NCBI GenBank assembly: GCA_020536535.1
Contig: JAHLWZ010000530.1
Location: forward strand, 1-64,000
Source: Pelomyxa schiedti
Taxonomy: Eukaryota > Evosea > Pelobiontida > Pelomyxidae
DNA length: 64,000 nt
Reading direction: 5' to 3'
Shown: positions 23,260 through 34,235 of the stretch, piece by piece
How the letters are laid out: the number at the start of each line of letters is the position of its first letter
How positions within the stretch are numbered: the stretch's first letter is position 1
Notes under the pieces: model-generated
Seen by the model: only the letters and a program-made list of their open reading frames with translations
What the model was told of the DNA's origin: nothing
Database searches by the model: none
Position numbers and translations under genes: made by a program

Positions 23260-25537
23260 TTATTCTGTCATCGCCTCCCCTTGCACAAGGGAGAACATAA
23301 CTCTTGGCACACAATAATCACTTTCAAGTGACAAACTGGGTGGTAAAGGCGGCGATGTTGTGATTCCGCCACCAACATCCACACAAATATCCAGGATTGT
23401 TTGCCCACATTGAAGTTTTATCCTGCAAATATCAGTATCTTCCCAGCTATGCACAGTAACTGAGAGCTTTTGATTTCTTAGTTCTGTGGTTTTGTGAGAA
23501 AAATAACAAAGGAATTTAAGAGAAGAGGTTTTTGGGGTGAAAAGTGTGGAGGAACCAGGGAGAGCAGCTTGTAAAGAGTTTTTCGGGTCAAAGCAACTTT
23601 GTAATAAGGAGGCATAGAGACGTTGTTGTCGTAGGATCTGGAATGAGGGTAGAGTCGATCAAAGGTTTGAGGAAACATTACATCTAGAACTGGGGCAACG
23701 TGCTGTGGGTAGGTGAATGGAATGTGGTGCACAGTGAATGCGGGTTGCATTTCCCCCTCGTGGGTGAACTGAAAAATCATGTTCCCGAAATGCACCTGGC
23801 AAAGTGTTGGTTGAAAGCTTGCGAGAATTTGAGAATTTAACCATTTGGGAGAGATTGTATGAACTACAAACAATTTGTTGAACAGAAGCGAAGTCAATGC
23901 CTTGGTTTACGATTGGGGGGTTTGTGGCAATGCCTAGTTGTGGTTATAATTTATCATCCGGTTAAAAAGTATCCAATAACCTGTTGCCTTCAGTATTCGG
24001 CATAACGTTGACACAGAAACATAAGCAGGTGAGGATAGATGCATTGCAAAGCGCACATGATAAGACGGCTGTAAATCGTCAATACGGCGGAAGAAGCACC
24101 TCGAAGGAAAAGGGTCTCAGAAGTTATTTGGACAAAACAAAACTAAGTACCTACCTAGATTCTGACTCTGTTATTTGTGAAGAGGTTGGCAGTGACATAA
24201 GAGTCCAAGATTTTTCAAGGGATATTGTAAGTGAATCTGACTCACCACTTGGCCCTGTGTGAGTAATGAACTACCAATGTGGAAATGCAACTTCCTACCT
24301 TCAAAATAGGAAATGCGAATGCCCTTGATGGAGGGTTCAATCCTTCCGTGCCCCTTATTTGCAATAGATTTGGGTGATAGTGCCACTGAACGTCTGTGTA
24401 CGAATAAGTTTTGGGCTTTTGCCATTCAGTTTATTTGACGATATAACAAACTACTTAATACGGAAGAAGAAAATACATCTCATGTTGATGCATTTGAAGT
24501 AAATCGGATCGCAGAGAACGTAGAAGTTGGCCAATATCGGCATGCGTTTTTTCGCTGATATCATTTAGTTGTTGAACGACAGCCACACAATTTTGAAATT
24601 CAACAGAATCGGTATTACTGTTGGGGATAAGAGGACTAGAAGAAGTGATTTGTCTGGTTTTTTTGTACCTGATGATAGCCTTAAGTTCATTATTCCAATC
24701 CGTGTCTGAGAAGTGTGATGAGTTATAGCAATGCACGAGGTCCACTTTGACTGTCCAAGTCGGAATTTCAATGCTTACCTGCAAAAATGGACTTTAAAAA
24801 GATTCTCATTAAGAAGTATTTACTGAAAGATTGAAGTTCTGATAGCCTAGATCAGCAGTGAGTCTGTTAGGCATTTCATCTTCACCAATTACAAGAAATA
24901 CATCAAATTTACGTTGGACTGTGTCAAGTATATTCCGAATTTTTTTAAGGGGTGGCTAAAAAAAAAGAAAAATAAACAAAAAGTAGGAACAAAAAACACA
25001 AACCTGCGGTATTTCTTGTTGGGCAAGTTGTATTGCATCAGTGATAGAATTAGTAAGTCTATTCAATTGGGAAGAATATTGGCTGCGGTCCTAATTGGAG
25101 AAAATAAATGAATCAAGTCTGGCAGTCTTACAAAAGAAAACAAGGAGCAAGTTAGGATACCTTCAACGCAGAAAGATATTTTCGAATTGGTGAGGCATTC
25201 TCTGGCCTTTGTGGGGAACATGTCTCAGAGTACGATTTGAGTGTCTGTTTAATGTCCCTAATTTGCTCTTCAATTCTAAAACGTGCATCGTCCGCATTGA
25301 ACTTGGCATATGGGTGCACCACAACTGGTGGATTTTTAACATTCAATTTGACCAAAAAAAACCGCTCATAGCTGACAGCACACTTGGGTTCAGTTTTCGA
25401 ACGGAGGGGTCAGTCTCGTCGGACGACTTTGGCGGGGACTGAAGGGGCAGCCTGAGCTGTGCGGCCCATTCGTCCATCATCCCCTTCATTTCTTGTATCA
25501 CCTGCTGTATCGTCTTGGTCTTACGGTTCTGTGCCAT
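23260..25537 (-). CDS. MED1: Mediator complex subunit MED1-like
   Basis: Threaded as one gene of a dozen or so exons from ATG 25537 to 23260. The N-terminal half is helical (QQVIQEMKGMMDEWAAQL, KSYSETCSPQRP) and passes through FDVFLVIGEDE and VSIEIPTWTVKVDLVHCYN. Late exons give HFGNMIFQFTHEGEMQPAF, then the hallmark block VHHIPFTYPQHVAPVLDILR with LYASLLQSCFDP, as in the MED1 fold. Mediator bridges transcription factors and RNA polymerase II. An alternative splits the locus at 24425/24455. The one-gene model is preferred because an in-phase 83-nt intron removes the stop and because the two halves together match MED1 order. Confidence 0.62.
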
Positions 25538-25625
25538 TCCCTTGCTTTACCAAAATGCTCTCTGGCGATCTAGTCGCTCTTCGCGAAACGCCAAGCAAGA
25601 AAAAAGAAAATCAAAAATCGCTTTG

Positions 25626-26669
25626 ATGGACGCCGAGCGCAGATTGCAGGCATGTACCGCCGAGAGTTGTTTCAATCCATTCAACAACGTGACGGTGATG
25701 TTGTAGGACTGGCTACGGGACCCCGCGGCGCGCGAGGCCGCCGCCAAGCAAGTCGAGAGCGAGGACCGCCGCAAGGCCCGCGACACCCGCAAGCGCGTGT
25801 CGGAGGCCGTCGCGTCCTGCGACGCCGAGACCCGCGACCTCGTCCAGCCCCTGCTGAAGCTTCCGTACGTCGCCGAGATCCTGCGCCCGATGCTGGACGA
25901 CGACACGCACTCGGACCCGCGGCCCTTCGCCGAGAAGATGCGCGACCCCGTCGTACGCGCGCTGATGACCAAGCTGAACACCTCGGCGCGCGAGACCATC
26001 CGCCAGGACGGCAACCCCGAGCGCTTCCTCGAGTCGTGGAAGCGCACGTGCGGGTCGTGGGCCGAGGGCGAGGCCGTCCGACGCGAGCAGGCCGGGCAGT
26101 CCCACATGGTCCTGGACTACGCCAAGTGCGCCGTCATAATGAGCATGATCTCGGCGCAGAAGTCCGACGGCAACGCGGCCTTCAAGTCCGGGGACTACGC
26201 CGCGGCGCTGCGGCACTACTCGGACGCCGCGCAGACGCTGTGCAGGGCCAAGGGCGAGACGCCGGCCGAGGACCAGGTCATATCGGCCGAGAGGCTGGCG
26301 ATCCTCAAGAACGTCGCCATCACCAACCTCAAGCTGGGGGACCCGCGCGCGTGCGCCCAGGCCTGCGACGCCGTGCTGAAGGAATCGCCCGGCGACGTGA
26401 AGGCTCTGTACCGCCGCGGGATTGCCAGGACAAGCCTGGGCGAGTTCGACGGGGCCAGGTGCGACTTCAATGCGGTGCTAAGCGTCGAGAACAATGCGGA
26501 GGCAAGGCGTGCTCTTGCTGACGTGGACGTTGCGGAAAAGGCCCTTCAGGACAGGGAGCTGAACATTTACCGGAAAATGGTTAAAAAACCGGCTTCAGAA
26601 TCCACTGCAGCTACAACCACAACCACCTCCACTTCATCCTCAACCACCACAACTAGTACTAAGGAGTGA
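25626..26669 (+). CDS. TPR-repeat protein (co-chaperone-like)
   Basis: ATG 25626 (MDAERRLQACTAES) splices over about 48 nt into a long exon ending at 26669. The middle has three tetratricopeptide units (KSDGNAAFKSGDYAAALRHY, LKNVAITNLKLGDPRACAQA, KALYRRGIARTSLGEFDGA), the pattern of Hsp90/Hsp70-binding TPR co-chaperones. A helical region of about 130 residues precedes it, and the tail is Ser/Thr-rich. The exon is about two-thirds GC over 25,740-26,520, far above its neighbours, and drops towards the 3' end. Confidence 0.75.
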
Positions 26670-26917
26670 GCAAATTTCCCACAAAGTTTTGTTTTGGAAG
26701 TCCCACAAGGAAAAAAGAAACATAGAAAAATTCCCTAAGGTCTTTTTCTCATTATTGTCCAAGTGTTGAAAGAAAATGTACATTACACCATGTAACAATG
26801 GAGCATGTTTCTATCTATCCTTGAGGTTGATGCTATAGCCGGACAAAGTTCGGACTACTGCAGCAGCTGAGGCTGTGTCTGTTATGACGTGTATTTTGGA
26901 GAAACCTTTGCATAATG

Positions 26918-27671
26918 TCAACATGCCGGATTGGCTACAAAACAAGGAGTACCTTCATGTTCATTGGGTGGTTGCATTGTCCTCGAGAACTCGTCTATTA
27001 CATTACTGGCGTCGGGACCGTGTAGTGTTGGATGGTTTCTTCTCGTAGAAACTCTGCGTTTGCCTAATGTAATGGGTTTGTAAGAAGAATTATTCTCAGG
27101 CGTTCTGGGGTAAGCATACATTCGTCAATAGGTACATTTAAATGTACAACTTCAAAATTGACAGGTGCAAATTTTTGTGCTTCCCGTATCCACATTCTTC
27201 TTTCCTTTGAGAATCCATTGCACCTGCATTTTGTTGATTGGTTTGTAGTTTGTACAATTCCTGAAACCTGTCCAATATAACTGATCTCCTATGCTTGAGT
27301 GATTTTTGCATGAGCTTCATGCACTCATCAGAAGTTCCCAAGTCCTGAATTATGTCATAATGAACACATTCTATAATACAACGTTATGTAGGGTGTGAGG
27401 TGAGCCAAATTATATAAAACCTATTGAATTAGAGCCAAAAAAAAGTACTTACATCTTGGTTAACGCGTATCCACCCTCGTTGTTCAAGTGCTGTTGCCAA
27501 GTGTGATTTGCCTGACCCTGTCAATATGAAAAGTCACCAAAACAACCAATACAGAGCCACAGTTTGTTGTGGAGGCACAGATAACACACCAGGGACTCCC
27601 ACCAAAACAACCAACCAACAAGCAGCCGAACCCCCGCCACTTCCTCCCCCTCCTGTTCTTCGTGCTGCCAT
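26918..27671 (-). CDS. P-loop nucleic-acid-kinase-like protein (PNK/aprataxin-associated AAA_33 type)
   Basis: ATG 27671, four or five exons, stop at 26918. After a Gly/Ser leader the Walker A motif VGVPGSGKSHLATAL is formed across an intron, then RGWIRVNQD, DLGTSDECMKLM, SVILDRCNGFSKERR (Walker B-like), and a C-terminal HPTLHGPDASNVIDEF with the FSRTMQPP block. This order matches the small kinases related to polynucleotide kinase found alone or fused to aprataxin, which act on nucleic-acid 5' ends or related substrates. The substrate is not known. The enzyme sits between the TPR gene and MED7. Confidence 0.78.
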
Positions 27672-27868
27672 TGTCAATGGGTCAATGTGATGCGGCTGTT
27701 GAGTTCGGGTTTCCAAGAAGATAATACACAACAACAAAAATACTGGGTTGAGAAAAACGAATTAAGGAAGAGAAAGGGAATCGCGTTTTTTTGGGGGGTG
27801 TTTAGTGCAAGGACTCTTGGTGAAGAACGAGGAAAAGTCGTTCCTGGCATTCTTGCAATTTTCTGCCG

Positions 27869-28580
27869 TTACAAGAAGATTAGGCAAAAGGGCAAAAAAG
27901 TTAGGGCTAACTTGTTAACAAGGTCCAGGCAATCAGATTTTCTTTTTGCTTGTACATTCATATACTCAATCAACATTTCGCGGGCCTCGTGTGGCCTGTA
28001 GTTATTTATCACCTCAATCATGTTTTTAAACAAAGCCTAGAACCAGTTGGTTTAATGAATTGGGATAAGGTAGTTACCCGCAAATCTTGGACCTTGGTAG
28101 CATATTCAGCAGGATAATGCACTAAAATGTCCAGAAGCTGGATGTAGTTTGCAATCAGAGAGTAGTTTAGTTTTTTGAGTTCGGATATGGGCTCTGGAAG
28201 GTTAATGGTTTTTGGTTAATGCATGCCATAATAGTACCCGCTTAAACTTCTACTACTATATAGTTAGTTAGTTAGTTAAATGACTACTACGATATATTAC
28301 TTAAAGTGTTCGACCTGCTGTCGAATCATAAATTTTATCTCCCTCTGCCAGTGACGAAGCGGCCGACTGATAGCTAGTTACAAATTAACCCCAAACAGAA
28401 GGGGCCAAAACCCAACCCCAAGAGGTTGCATACGGCGGACTTTGCCACACCGAAACAAGAGTAGGGGGTGGTTGGTCCCGGTGGCGGTGGGGGCTGCAGC
28501 GCCCCAGACGACGACGGCCATTCAGCGTAGTTCTTGTAGTATTTGGGCGGTGGTGGGAAAAGCGGGCTCACGGCCGACAT
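27869..28580 (-). CDS. MED7: Mediator complex subunit MED7
   Basis: ATG 28580, four exons, TAA at 27869. Hallmarks: FPPPPKYYKNY near the start, PPPPPGPTTPYSCFG, then LKKLNYSLIANYIQLLDILV and the MED7 signature NNYRPHEAREMLIEYM. MED7 sits at the hinge of the Mediator middle module with MED21. The third intron is longer than usual (about 125 nt) and carries an AGTT microsatellite at 28,262-28,277. An upstream in-frame continuation (SSPFYEFVPSFM) has no ATG. Confidence 0.85.
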
Positions 28581-28869
28581 GAACGACGGCACAAACTCGT
28601 AAAAAGGGCTGCTAGCAGATGGACTAACAAGCAGCTCTCTTGGTCAGAGGGAGGACTGAGAACTGAAACACATGAAAACGGATAACGGATTGGCATAATT
28701 GGATGAGGTGCTTTGGCCATCTCTCCGAATGAAGTGGGTTCCAATTTGGTTGGAAATGCCATCATGTTTTGACGAGACACTAGTCCCCGGAACCAAACAA
28801 AATGCCAAACTCATTGTGGTCACATTCATTAACACAAAATAAAATAAACATACGTTGCATTCGCAGGAG

Positions 28870-30012
28870 ATGCGGAGGACCGACCAACAACAAAAACGTG
28901 AACCACGCAACCGCACGCGGCAGCAGGGGGCTGCTGGCTCATCCACAACACACGTCGTCAAGCAGAGATCTCCCGTCGTTCTCGCCCGCGACCAGTTCCT
29001 CGCCATCGCCTCGGCGTGGCACCCCCGCTGCGGCGCCCCCAGCCCCGCCAGGATCGCCGCCCGCGTCCCCACGCTGATGCGCACGCTGTGGGGCATGTGG
29101 GTGCTCGACCGCCCGATGCTGCTGCGCATGGTGTGCGACCGCAACGCGTCCGAGCGCATGTGGAAGTCGACCCTGACCCAGGAGCTCTGCACGGTGGCCT
29201 TGCGCGCGTCGCCGGCGCTCTCGGGCCTGGTCGTGCGCGCAGCCGACGCCGGGGGCCTGAGGATTGACTCTGGGAACACTACTTTGGTGGGCGCGAAGCC
29301 GAAGGGCATGTGGAGCGCCAGGGGCATCATGTTTGGCGAAGACCAAGTCTGGAAAGTGGACCCGCCGTCCGGCGCCAGTTTCTGCACCAAGTACGCGCCT
29401 TTGGCTGAGGTTTCTGTTGCAGTGATTGGAAAGCCTGCGACTAGACTCGAAATTACTGAAAGCAACAAGAAAGAGAGCAAGGTAATGCTATCGAGCTGCG
29501 AGATTCTTCCACCAGACAAAAGCTTCGTGGTTTGCTTGATATACACTATGGTTTTCAAACACCAACGCAACTCGGCTGAAAGTGTGTACATTGTCATCTG
29601 TTCAAAGGAGGTTGAGCACATATACCATTCCACTGTGACCAGAGTTGAATCCAGTACTGGAAAATCACATGTTTTGAAGGTCTGTGATGGAGGAGGCGCA
29701 CTCACTCCATGTCAAGTGAATGAGACACTCTTTTTGATTACATTTGGTGCCATGGTTGGTGCAACACACTACGAAGTATGGAGCAGCAAAGAAGACAAGG
29801 CATTGAGGGTTGTGGATCAAAAAGAAATCTTTGGCTATGAACTGATTGCGGAAGAGGGTTTCATTTTCCAACTCGACCACCGTTGTGGAGGTGCATGCCA
29901 TAAAGAAAACCACAAGAAGCTTACAGTAATTGAGGCCCGTTCTGGGATGGTTATTCTGACTTTGCGCCACTTTGTCATTTCCCACTTGCTCTGGTGTGTT
30001 GCTTCTGTCTAA
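28870..30012 (+). CDS. Member of an unnamed protein family, copy A
   Basis: Intronless from ATG 28870 to 30012, about 380 residues. The N-terminal segment RDQFLAIASAWHPRCG...PARIAARVPTLM...WGMWVLDR is matched in the opposite-strand neighbour by RRQLVALATATHVPRCG...ARLLTPTVLHM...SWVVRR. The remainder is beta-rich and probably folds as a propeller or Ig-like array, with Cys pairs near the end (CGGACHKE). I believe this type of gene is multicopy in archamoebae, but that is memory, not shown here. The first 400 bases are very GC-rich and the 3' half is AT-rich. Confidence 0.7.
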   Translation: MRRTDQQQKREPRNRTRQQGAAGSSTTHVVKQRSPVVLARDQFLAIASAWHPRCGAPSPARIAARVPTLMRTLWGMWVLDRPMLLRMVCDRNASERMWKSTLTQELCTVALRASPALSGLVVRAADAGGLRIDSGNTTLVGAKPKGMWSARGIMFGEDQVWKVDPPSGASFCTKYAPLAEVSVAVIGKPATRLEITESNKKESKVMLSSCEILPPDKSFVVCLIYTMVFKHQRNSAESVYIVICSKEVEHIYHSTVTRVESSTGKSHVLKVCDGGGALTPCQVNETLFLITFGAMVGATHYEVWSSKEDKALRVVDQKEIFGYELIAEEGFIFQLDHRCGGACHKENHKKLTVIEARSGMVILTLRHFVISHLLWCVASV

Positions 30013-30061
30013 CCCACAGAACAATCCCAAATTCAAAAGAAATGTTGTTTGTATTCGTTCT

Positions 30062-31204
30062 TCACCATTTGCGGGAAGATAACGGGATGCAAGGTTCTTT
30101 TGTGGTTAGGATTCCTAGGGCTACACCTGAGAGACCGTCACAAATTTGTAAGGAAGAAGCGTCACAAGTCTGTTGGCACACAAGTCCACACCCACAGGAC
30201 AAAACATGATCAAGGGCAATAAGTGGTTCGGTGAAATTGTCGATGTCGAAAATCTGGCACTGGAAAACATTTGATTCCGGAATAACTCCAACATGATGGT
30301 TGTCCAGAGGGCACACCCAGCTTGCATCATGAATTAGTCCCCGGCTTTGAGTAACACAGTTGTATGTGGCTATGGATTTTGCAGTGCTTTCAATATCTGA
30401 ATACTTTGACATGTTGGCAATAAGCAATGGTCCGGAGAAGTCGGCACTGCCGAAACCAACACTGATTATGCTAACACAAAACAGCGACTTGGTCTCAAAA
30501 GTTCTGTTCACGTCCACAAAAACCAGGTCGCCAGTTGACAGTAGGATTGAGAGTTCGTCGCCAGGCCCAACCACATAAGGGGGCAGCAGATTCGACGTGA
30601 AGTGCGCCACGTCCTGCACGGTAATCTCAAACGGAACCAGAATTTCGTCGCCCTGCGGAGGGCCCAGCAGCGTGCCGTCGACTACCCGCCACACAGCTGA
30701 TCGCGAATTACCCAGCGAAACAAGCCACTTGGAATTTGCTGCCACAGTGGCCGGCAGCCCGCCGTTGAGCTCCCCCAGGTCCCTCAGCACCTGCACCCGC
30801 GAGTCCCCGCCGCCCCCGGGGACCCGCAGCACGCGGTAGGCCCACGAGCCGGGCACACAGACCAGCACCGCGGAGTCGCCCACGAGCGCGGCGGCCGTGA
30901 GCTCGTCCTCGCCTTCGTCCTGGCGCAGGCCGGCCTCCAGGGACGCGGCGGAGACGACCCCCAGGGTGGGGGACAGGCCCAGGAGCAGCGGGAAGACGCT
31001 GAGCCCGGGGAGGCTGTGCTCGAGGCTCAGGTTGAAGGCCACGTGGGTGGACCTGCGGACTACCCAGGAGACCCCCAGCATGTGCAGCACGGTTGGTGTG
31101 AGGAGCCGGGCGTGGCTGGAGCTTCCACATCGGGGAACGTGTGTTGCAGTTGCTAGGGCCACCAACTGCCGCCGGGCATCCAGCACCCTCTCAAAGCTCA
31201 ACAT
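30062..31204 (-). CDS. Member of the same unnamed protein family, copy B
   Basis: Intronless, ATG 31204 to stop 30062, about 380 residues, nearly the same length as copy A and tail-to-tail with it (50 bp apart). It shares the N-terminal ALATATHVPRCG block and the SWVVRR segment, then a beta-rich body (FVDVNRTFETKSLF, HDASWVCPLDNHHVGV). Overall identity to copy A looks low, so the duplication is old. The 5' half is GC-rich and the 3' half is not, mirroring copy A. The function is unknown. Confidence 0.7.
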   Translation of the reverse strand: MLSFERVLDARRQLVALATATHVPRCGSSSHARLLTPTVLHMLGVSWVVRRSTHVAFNLSLEHSLPGLSVFPLLLGLSPTLGVVSAASLEAGLRQDEGEDELTAAALVGDSAVLVCVPGSWAYRVLRVPGGGGDSRVQVLRDLGELNGGLPATVAANSKWLVSLGNSRSAVWRVVDGTLLGPPQGDEILVPFEITVQDVAHFTSNLLPPYVVGPGDELSILLSTGDLVFVDVNRTFETKSLFCVSIISVGFGSADFSGPLLIANMSKYSDIESTAKSIATYNCVTQSRGLIHDASWVCPLDNHHVGVIPESNVFQCQIFDIDNFTEPLIALDHVLSCGCGLVCQQTCDASSLQICDGLSGVALGILTTKEPCIPLSSRKW

Positions 31205-31311
31205 TTGTTTGATTCGGCTTTTTCACTGAAGCACTCCTCAAGAGTGTTCCGGAGTCTTACTTCAGAAAAAGTTGGTTTTACACGCGAAGGAACGTTGTTG
31301 TCGGTCGGAGA

Positions 31312-33342
31312 ATGAGCGGGGCAAAACCAAGGAAGCTACCCAAGTTTGTTCGTTTCTTGGCAGCTGGTCCACGAGGCGTTGGCAAGTCATCGTTGGTTGA
31401 GATGTATGTTTTTGGGAAGTGCACCATTGTGTGGTAACAAACTTTTTTCTTTGAAGACAATACTGGGGATCACTGGAGGGGTATAAGTCTTGGCAGAACA
31501 GTTGCTCAACTTTGGTGCCAGATGTGTGTTTCTATTCAATTAATTGCCCAATAGTTTTAAACTTCACTACCAACACCCACTAGTATGTGCAAAACTTTCA
31601 AGTTGATGGTTGTACATATGCAGCTTTTCTGGGTGATATGTAGAGACCAGTTGCTTTTATATACCACATTCAATTCTCTTTAAATGAAAAGGCATGCCTG
31701 GGAACAAGAATCTGTGGGCTTGACACCTTACATGTACGTTTTCTCCCCTTCTAACAAAGTATTCATTGCATTGTTGAAGGCTTAGGGCAGCAGATGTTAT
31801 TTTACTCTGCTTTTCCATTATTAATAGGCCGTCATTTACTGAGGCTATCACAACTTATCACTCCAAAATAAGAGAAATATCGGAGGTTAGAAGAATTCCA
31901 TTGCAAGAGAATAAATCCTTCATACATCTAATGAAGTTACAGAGTACCATCCTCCTAGTGGGACTCAAGCTAGACCTTGTTGAAGACAAGTCTGTTGATA
32001 AGGTACCGTTTTTTTTTTTTTTTCAACACTATTGAGCCGAAAAGGTGGGCCCAGTGATTACTTTTGAGGAGGGAATTAAAGCAGCCATAAATCTTAATGC
32101 TTTTGGATATTGTCAGTGCAGGTTCTCTATCACTCTTAAATACGACAACTAATTTCTCTCAAGTTCCCACCTGCGTATTGGGACTTCTGAGGTATTTCAA
32201 GAAGGAATTCGTGCATGTACTCTGCTGAATAAAACCAAAACTACTCCTGCGCCAGCCAAAAATTCAGGTGGCTTTTTTAGCACGCTCTTCAACTCTCTTA
32301 TGACTAAAAGACCCAAGTATGCTTGCCTTAAAACAATTTAATTGTAAGTTTCCAAAACTAGGGAGATATCTGCACCTACAGTCGCACAAACTTGTGTGGA
32401 AATTATTCCAGATACTCTCTGGAGTGGTTACTTCCAATTGAAGTTCCGTTTAAACTTTAATTGTACCAACAGAAATTCTATGCTTTCTCCATTTTGTATC
32501 ACTGATCAGACTATCACGGACCTGCAAGAAGTTTTATCACCTTTGCAAGGCTGAGCCACTTTGGTCCAACGCGAAGAACGGGTCTTGGAATATCCCCTCT
32601 GTCAGTAACGACAAACTGTCATGGCGCAATGGTATCACATTCGCCCCTCGGAAAGTTACACTTCCTGACTATGTATCTGATTTTCCCTCCATCGTATCCT
32701 TGACTGATAATACTTTTAGGATCCACCAGAGAGGGTGTGCTTTGGACCAAATGCCACAATAACTTTAGCAAGTGGCAAGCTTCGTCCAATGAAAGACCTC
32801 CGCGTAGGTGATCAAGTTGCCACTGGAAACCGCAGTGCAAATATCGGCTATGTCTCTTGCATTTGGAGGTTGTGTTCAACAACTCCACCATTTCTAATCC
32901 TTTCATACCCTCCCCACAAAAAAAAAGGTGTTTTACAAGTGCCCCGGTTTCGATGGTGGTACGCGAGGCACCTTTACCATCCAGTCAAGGAATGCTTGAA
33001 ATTACTCCTGACCACCCTATCATGGTCAACGATGTGTGGTGCCTGCCTACCTCTCTTGGTGTTCCCACAATGATGCCTGTGGATTGCCTCTACAACATTG
33101 TCATAACTCCAACAACACCCAACAACAGTGGAACTCTCAGTACAAGTAACGGCGACAGAAACAAGACCACCAACCACCAGCAAACCGTGATTGTGGGAGG
33201 TGTGACTTGCTGCACCTTGGGAATGACTGTGCCTGGCTACGAAGATCCTTTCTGGGGCACGCAACTCATCATCGACTGGCTCTCAAAGAGGCCGGATTTC
33301 CCAAATGTCTGTACCCAGGACACCTCCCGTCTATGTTTGTAA
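31312..33342 (+). CDS. Rho-like GTPase fused to an F-box and a C-terminal Hint domain
   Basis: About ten exons join in phase from ATG 31312 to TAA 33342. Part 1 is a Ras/Rho fold: P-loop AAGPRGVGKSSLV, ADVILLCFSI, ILLVGLKLDLVED, FGYCQCSSHL and EVFQEGIRA. The DTAGQE box is replaced by FLGDMHAWEQES and the switch I Thr is not evident, so GTP hydrolysis is doubtful, as in Rnd/RhoBTB proteins. Part 2 is an F-box: EIIPDTLWSEILCFL, then LIRLSRTCKKFYHLC and AEPLW. Part 3 is a Hint domain: nucleophile Cys in VCFGPNATITLASG, LRVGDQV, EITPDHPIMV, then TCCTLGMTVPGYEDPFWGT. Hint domains self-cleave in hedgehogs and inteins. The join Rho-to-F-box (AAAAGACCCAA/GTATGC...CTAG/GGAG) keeps phase and leaves no stop. 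Confidence 0.75.
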
Positions 33343-33390
33343 ATATCTTGGTGAAGTTCTTCATTCACTATTTTCATCAAAAAAAAAAAA

Positions 33391-34235
33391 ATGAGCGACG
33401 GCGAAAGGCCACGAGAGGGCGACGTAGCCCGATCGGGCACCGAGGAGCGAGGTGCAACTGCAACCGCAACATCGACGTCTACGTCTTCGTCGGCGTCGGT
33501 TGGCGAAGGCGGCGGATCTGTCGATGTGTTTGAGGTGTTTCGGTGCGGGTCTGCGACGCGGAACGAGTTGATGTCTACGCCCGAGGCGCAGCTGAAACGG
33601 ACCTACACTATGTTGGTGCCTGTCACATCTCACGATCAAATTATGGCACCCGGCTGTGCTTTGGCCTGCGTACCAAAACCAGGTTCTTTCGTGAGGGTAA
33701 CTTATGTAGCATTACTATCTTATCTTTGTTGTAAATTACTGTATGTATGCCTGTCAAACCAAGCTAATCATGCACCCTCCCTCTTTTGTTTCCCCCCATA
33801 GGGCACATGGTTATTGACCAAGGGCAGTATGAAGTAATTCGATTACTCTCTTGTTGAAGTGCCAACACACCACATTTAACGTTGGGATTCCAGGCCAAAG
33901 TAAGGGACACTGTGGCCCGAGTAATGTCACAGAAGGCTGGGGAGCTCCGCGCCCAACGCGATGAGCGAGTATGCACTATCGCGGACAAGCTGCTGGACTT
34001 CTCTGGCAAGACAAAGCAGATTGTGCACAGAGACGTTGAGGTGCTGTGTGCAAGCGTGGACCGGGCGCATGAGCACCTTGACAGGATCCAGCAGAACCAG
34101 CACGATTCCACGGAGCCATCTACACCCACTAGTGAACTGATCGCTATGCTGAGGTCTGAGTTACAGTCCATTGCAAGGGTGGCCAAGTCCCACGAAACTT
34201 TGTTGAGCTCCATGTTACCTCAGTCATCAGAGTGA
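33391..34235 (+). CDS. Small coiled-coil protein, unrecognised
   Basis: ATG 33391 follows a 13-base A run. A disordered acidic/Thr leader gives way to FEVFRCGSATRNELM. After an intron ending CCCCCCATAG, the 3' part is helical coiled coil (KVRDTVARVMSQKAGELRAQ, VDRAHEHLDRIQQ). To stay in frame between 33,830 and 33,900 an intron of only 26 nt (GTAATT...TTGAAG) is needed; otherwise a TAA ends the protein early. The size and coiled-coil shape recall BORC/BLOC-type subunits, but no signature is seen. Confidence 0.5.

Noticed and set aside
23984-24262. Plus-strand open frame of 92 codons
   Set aside because: Antisense to MED1-like exons that join in phase on the other strand.
25652-26521. Arg-rich open frame of 289 codons in the TPR gene
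   Set aside because: A typical shadow frame of GC-rich coding DNA; the true frame has TPR repeats.
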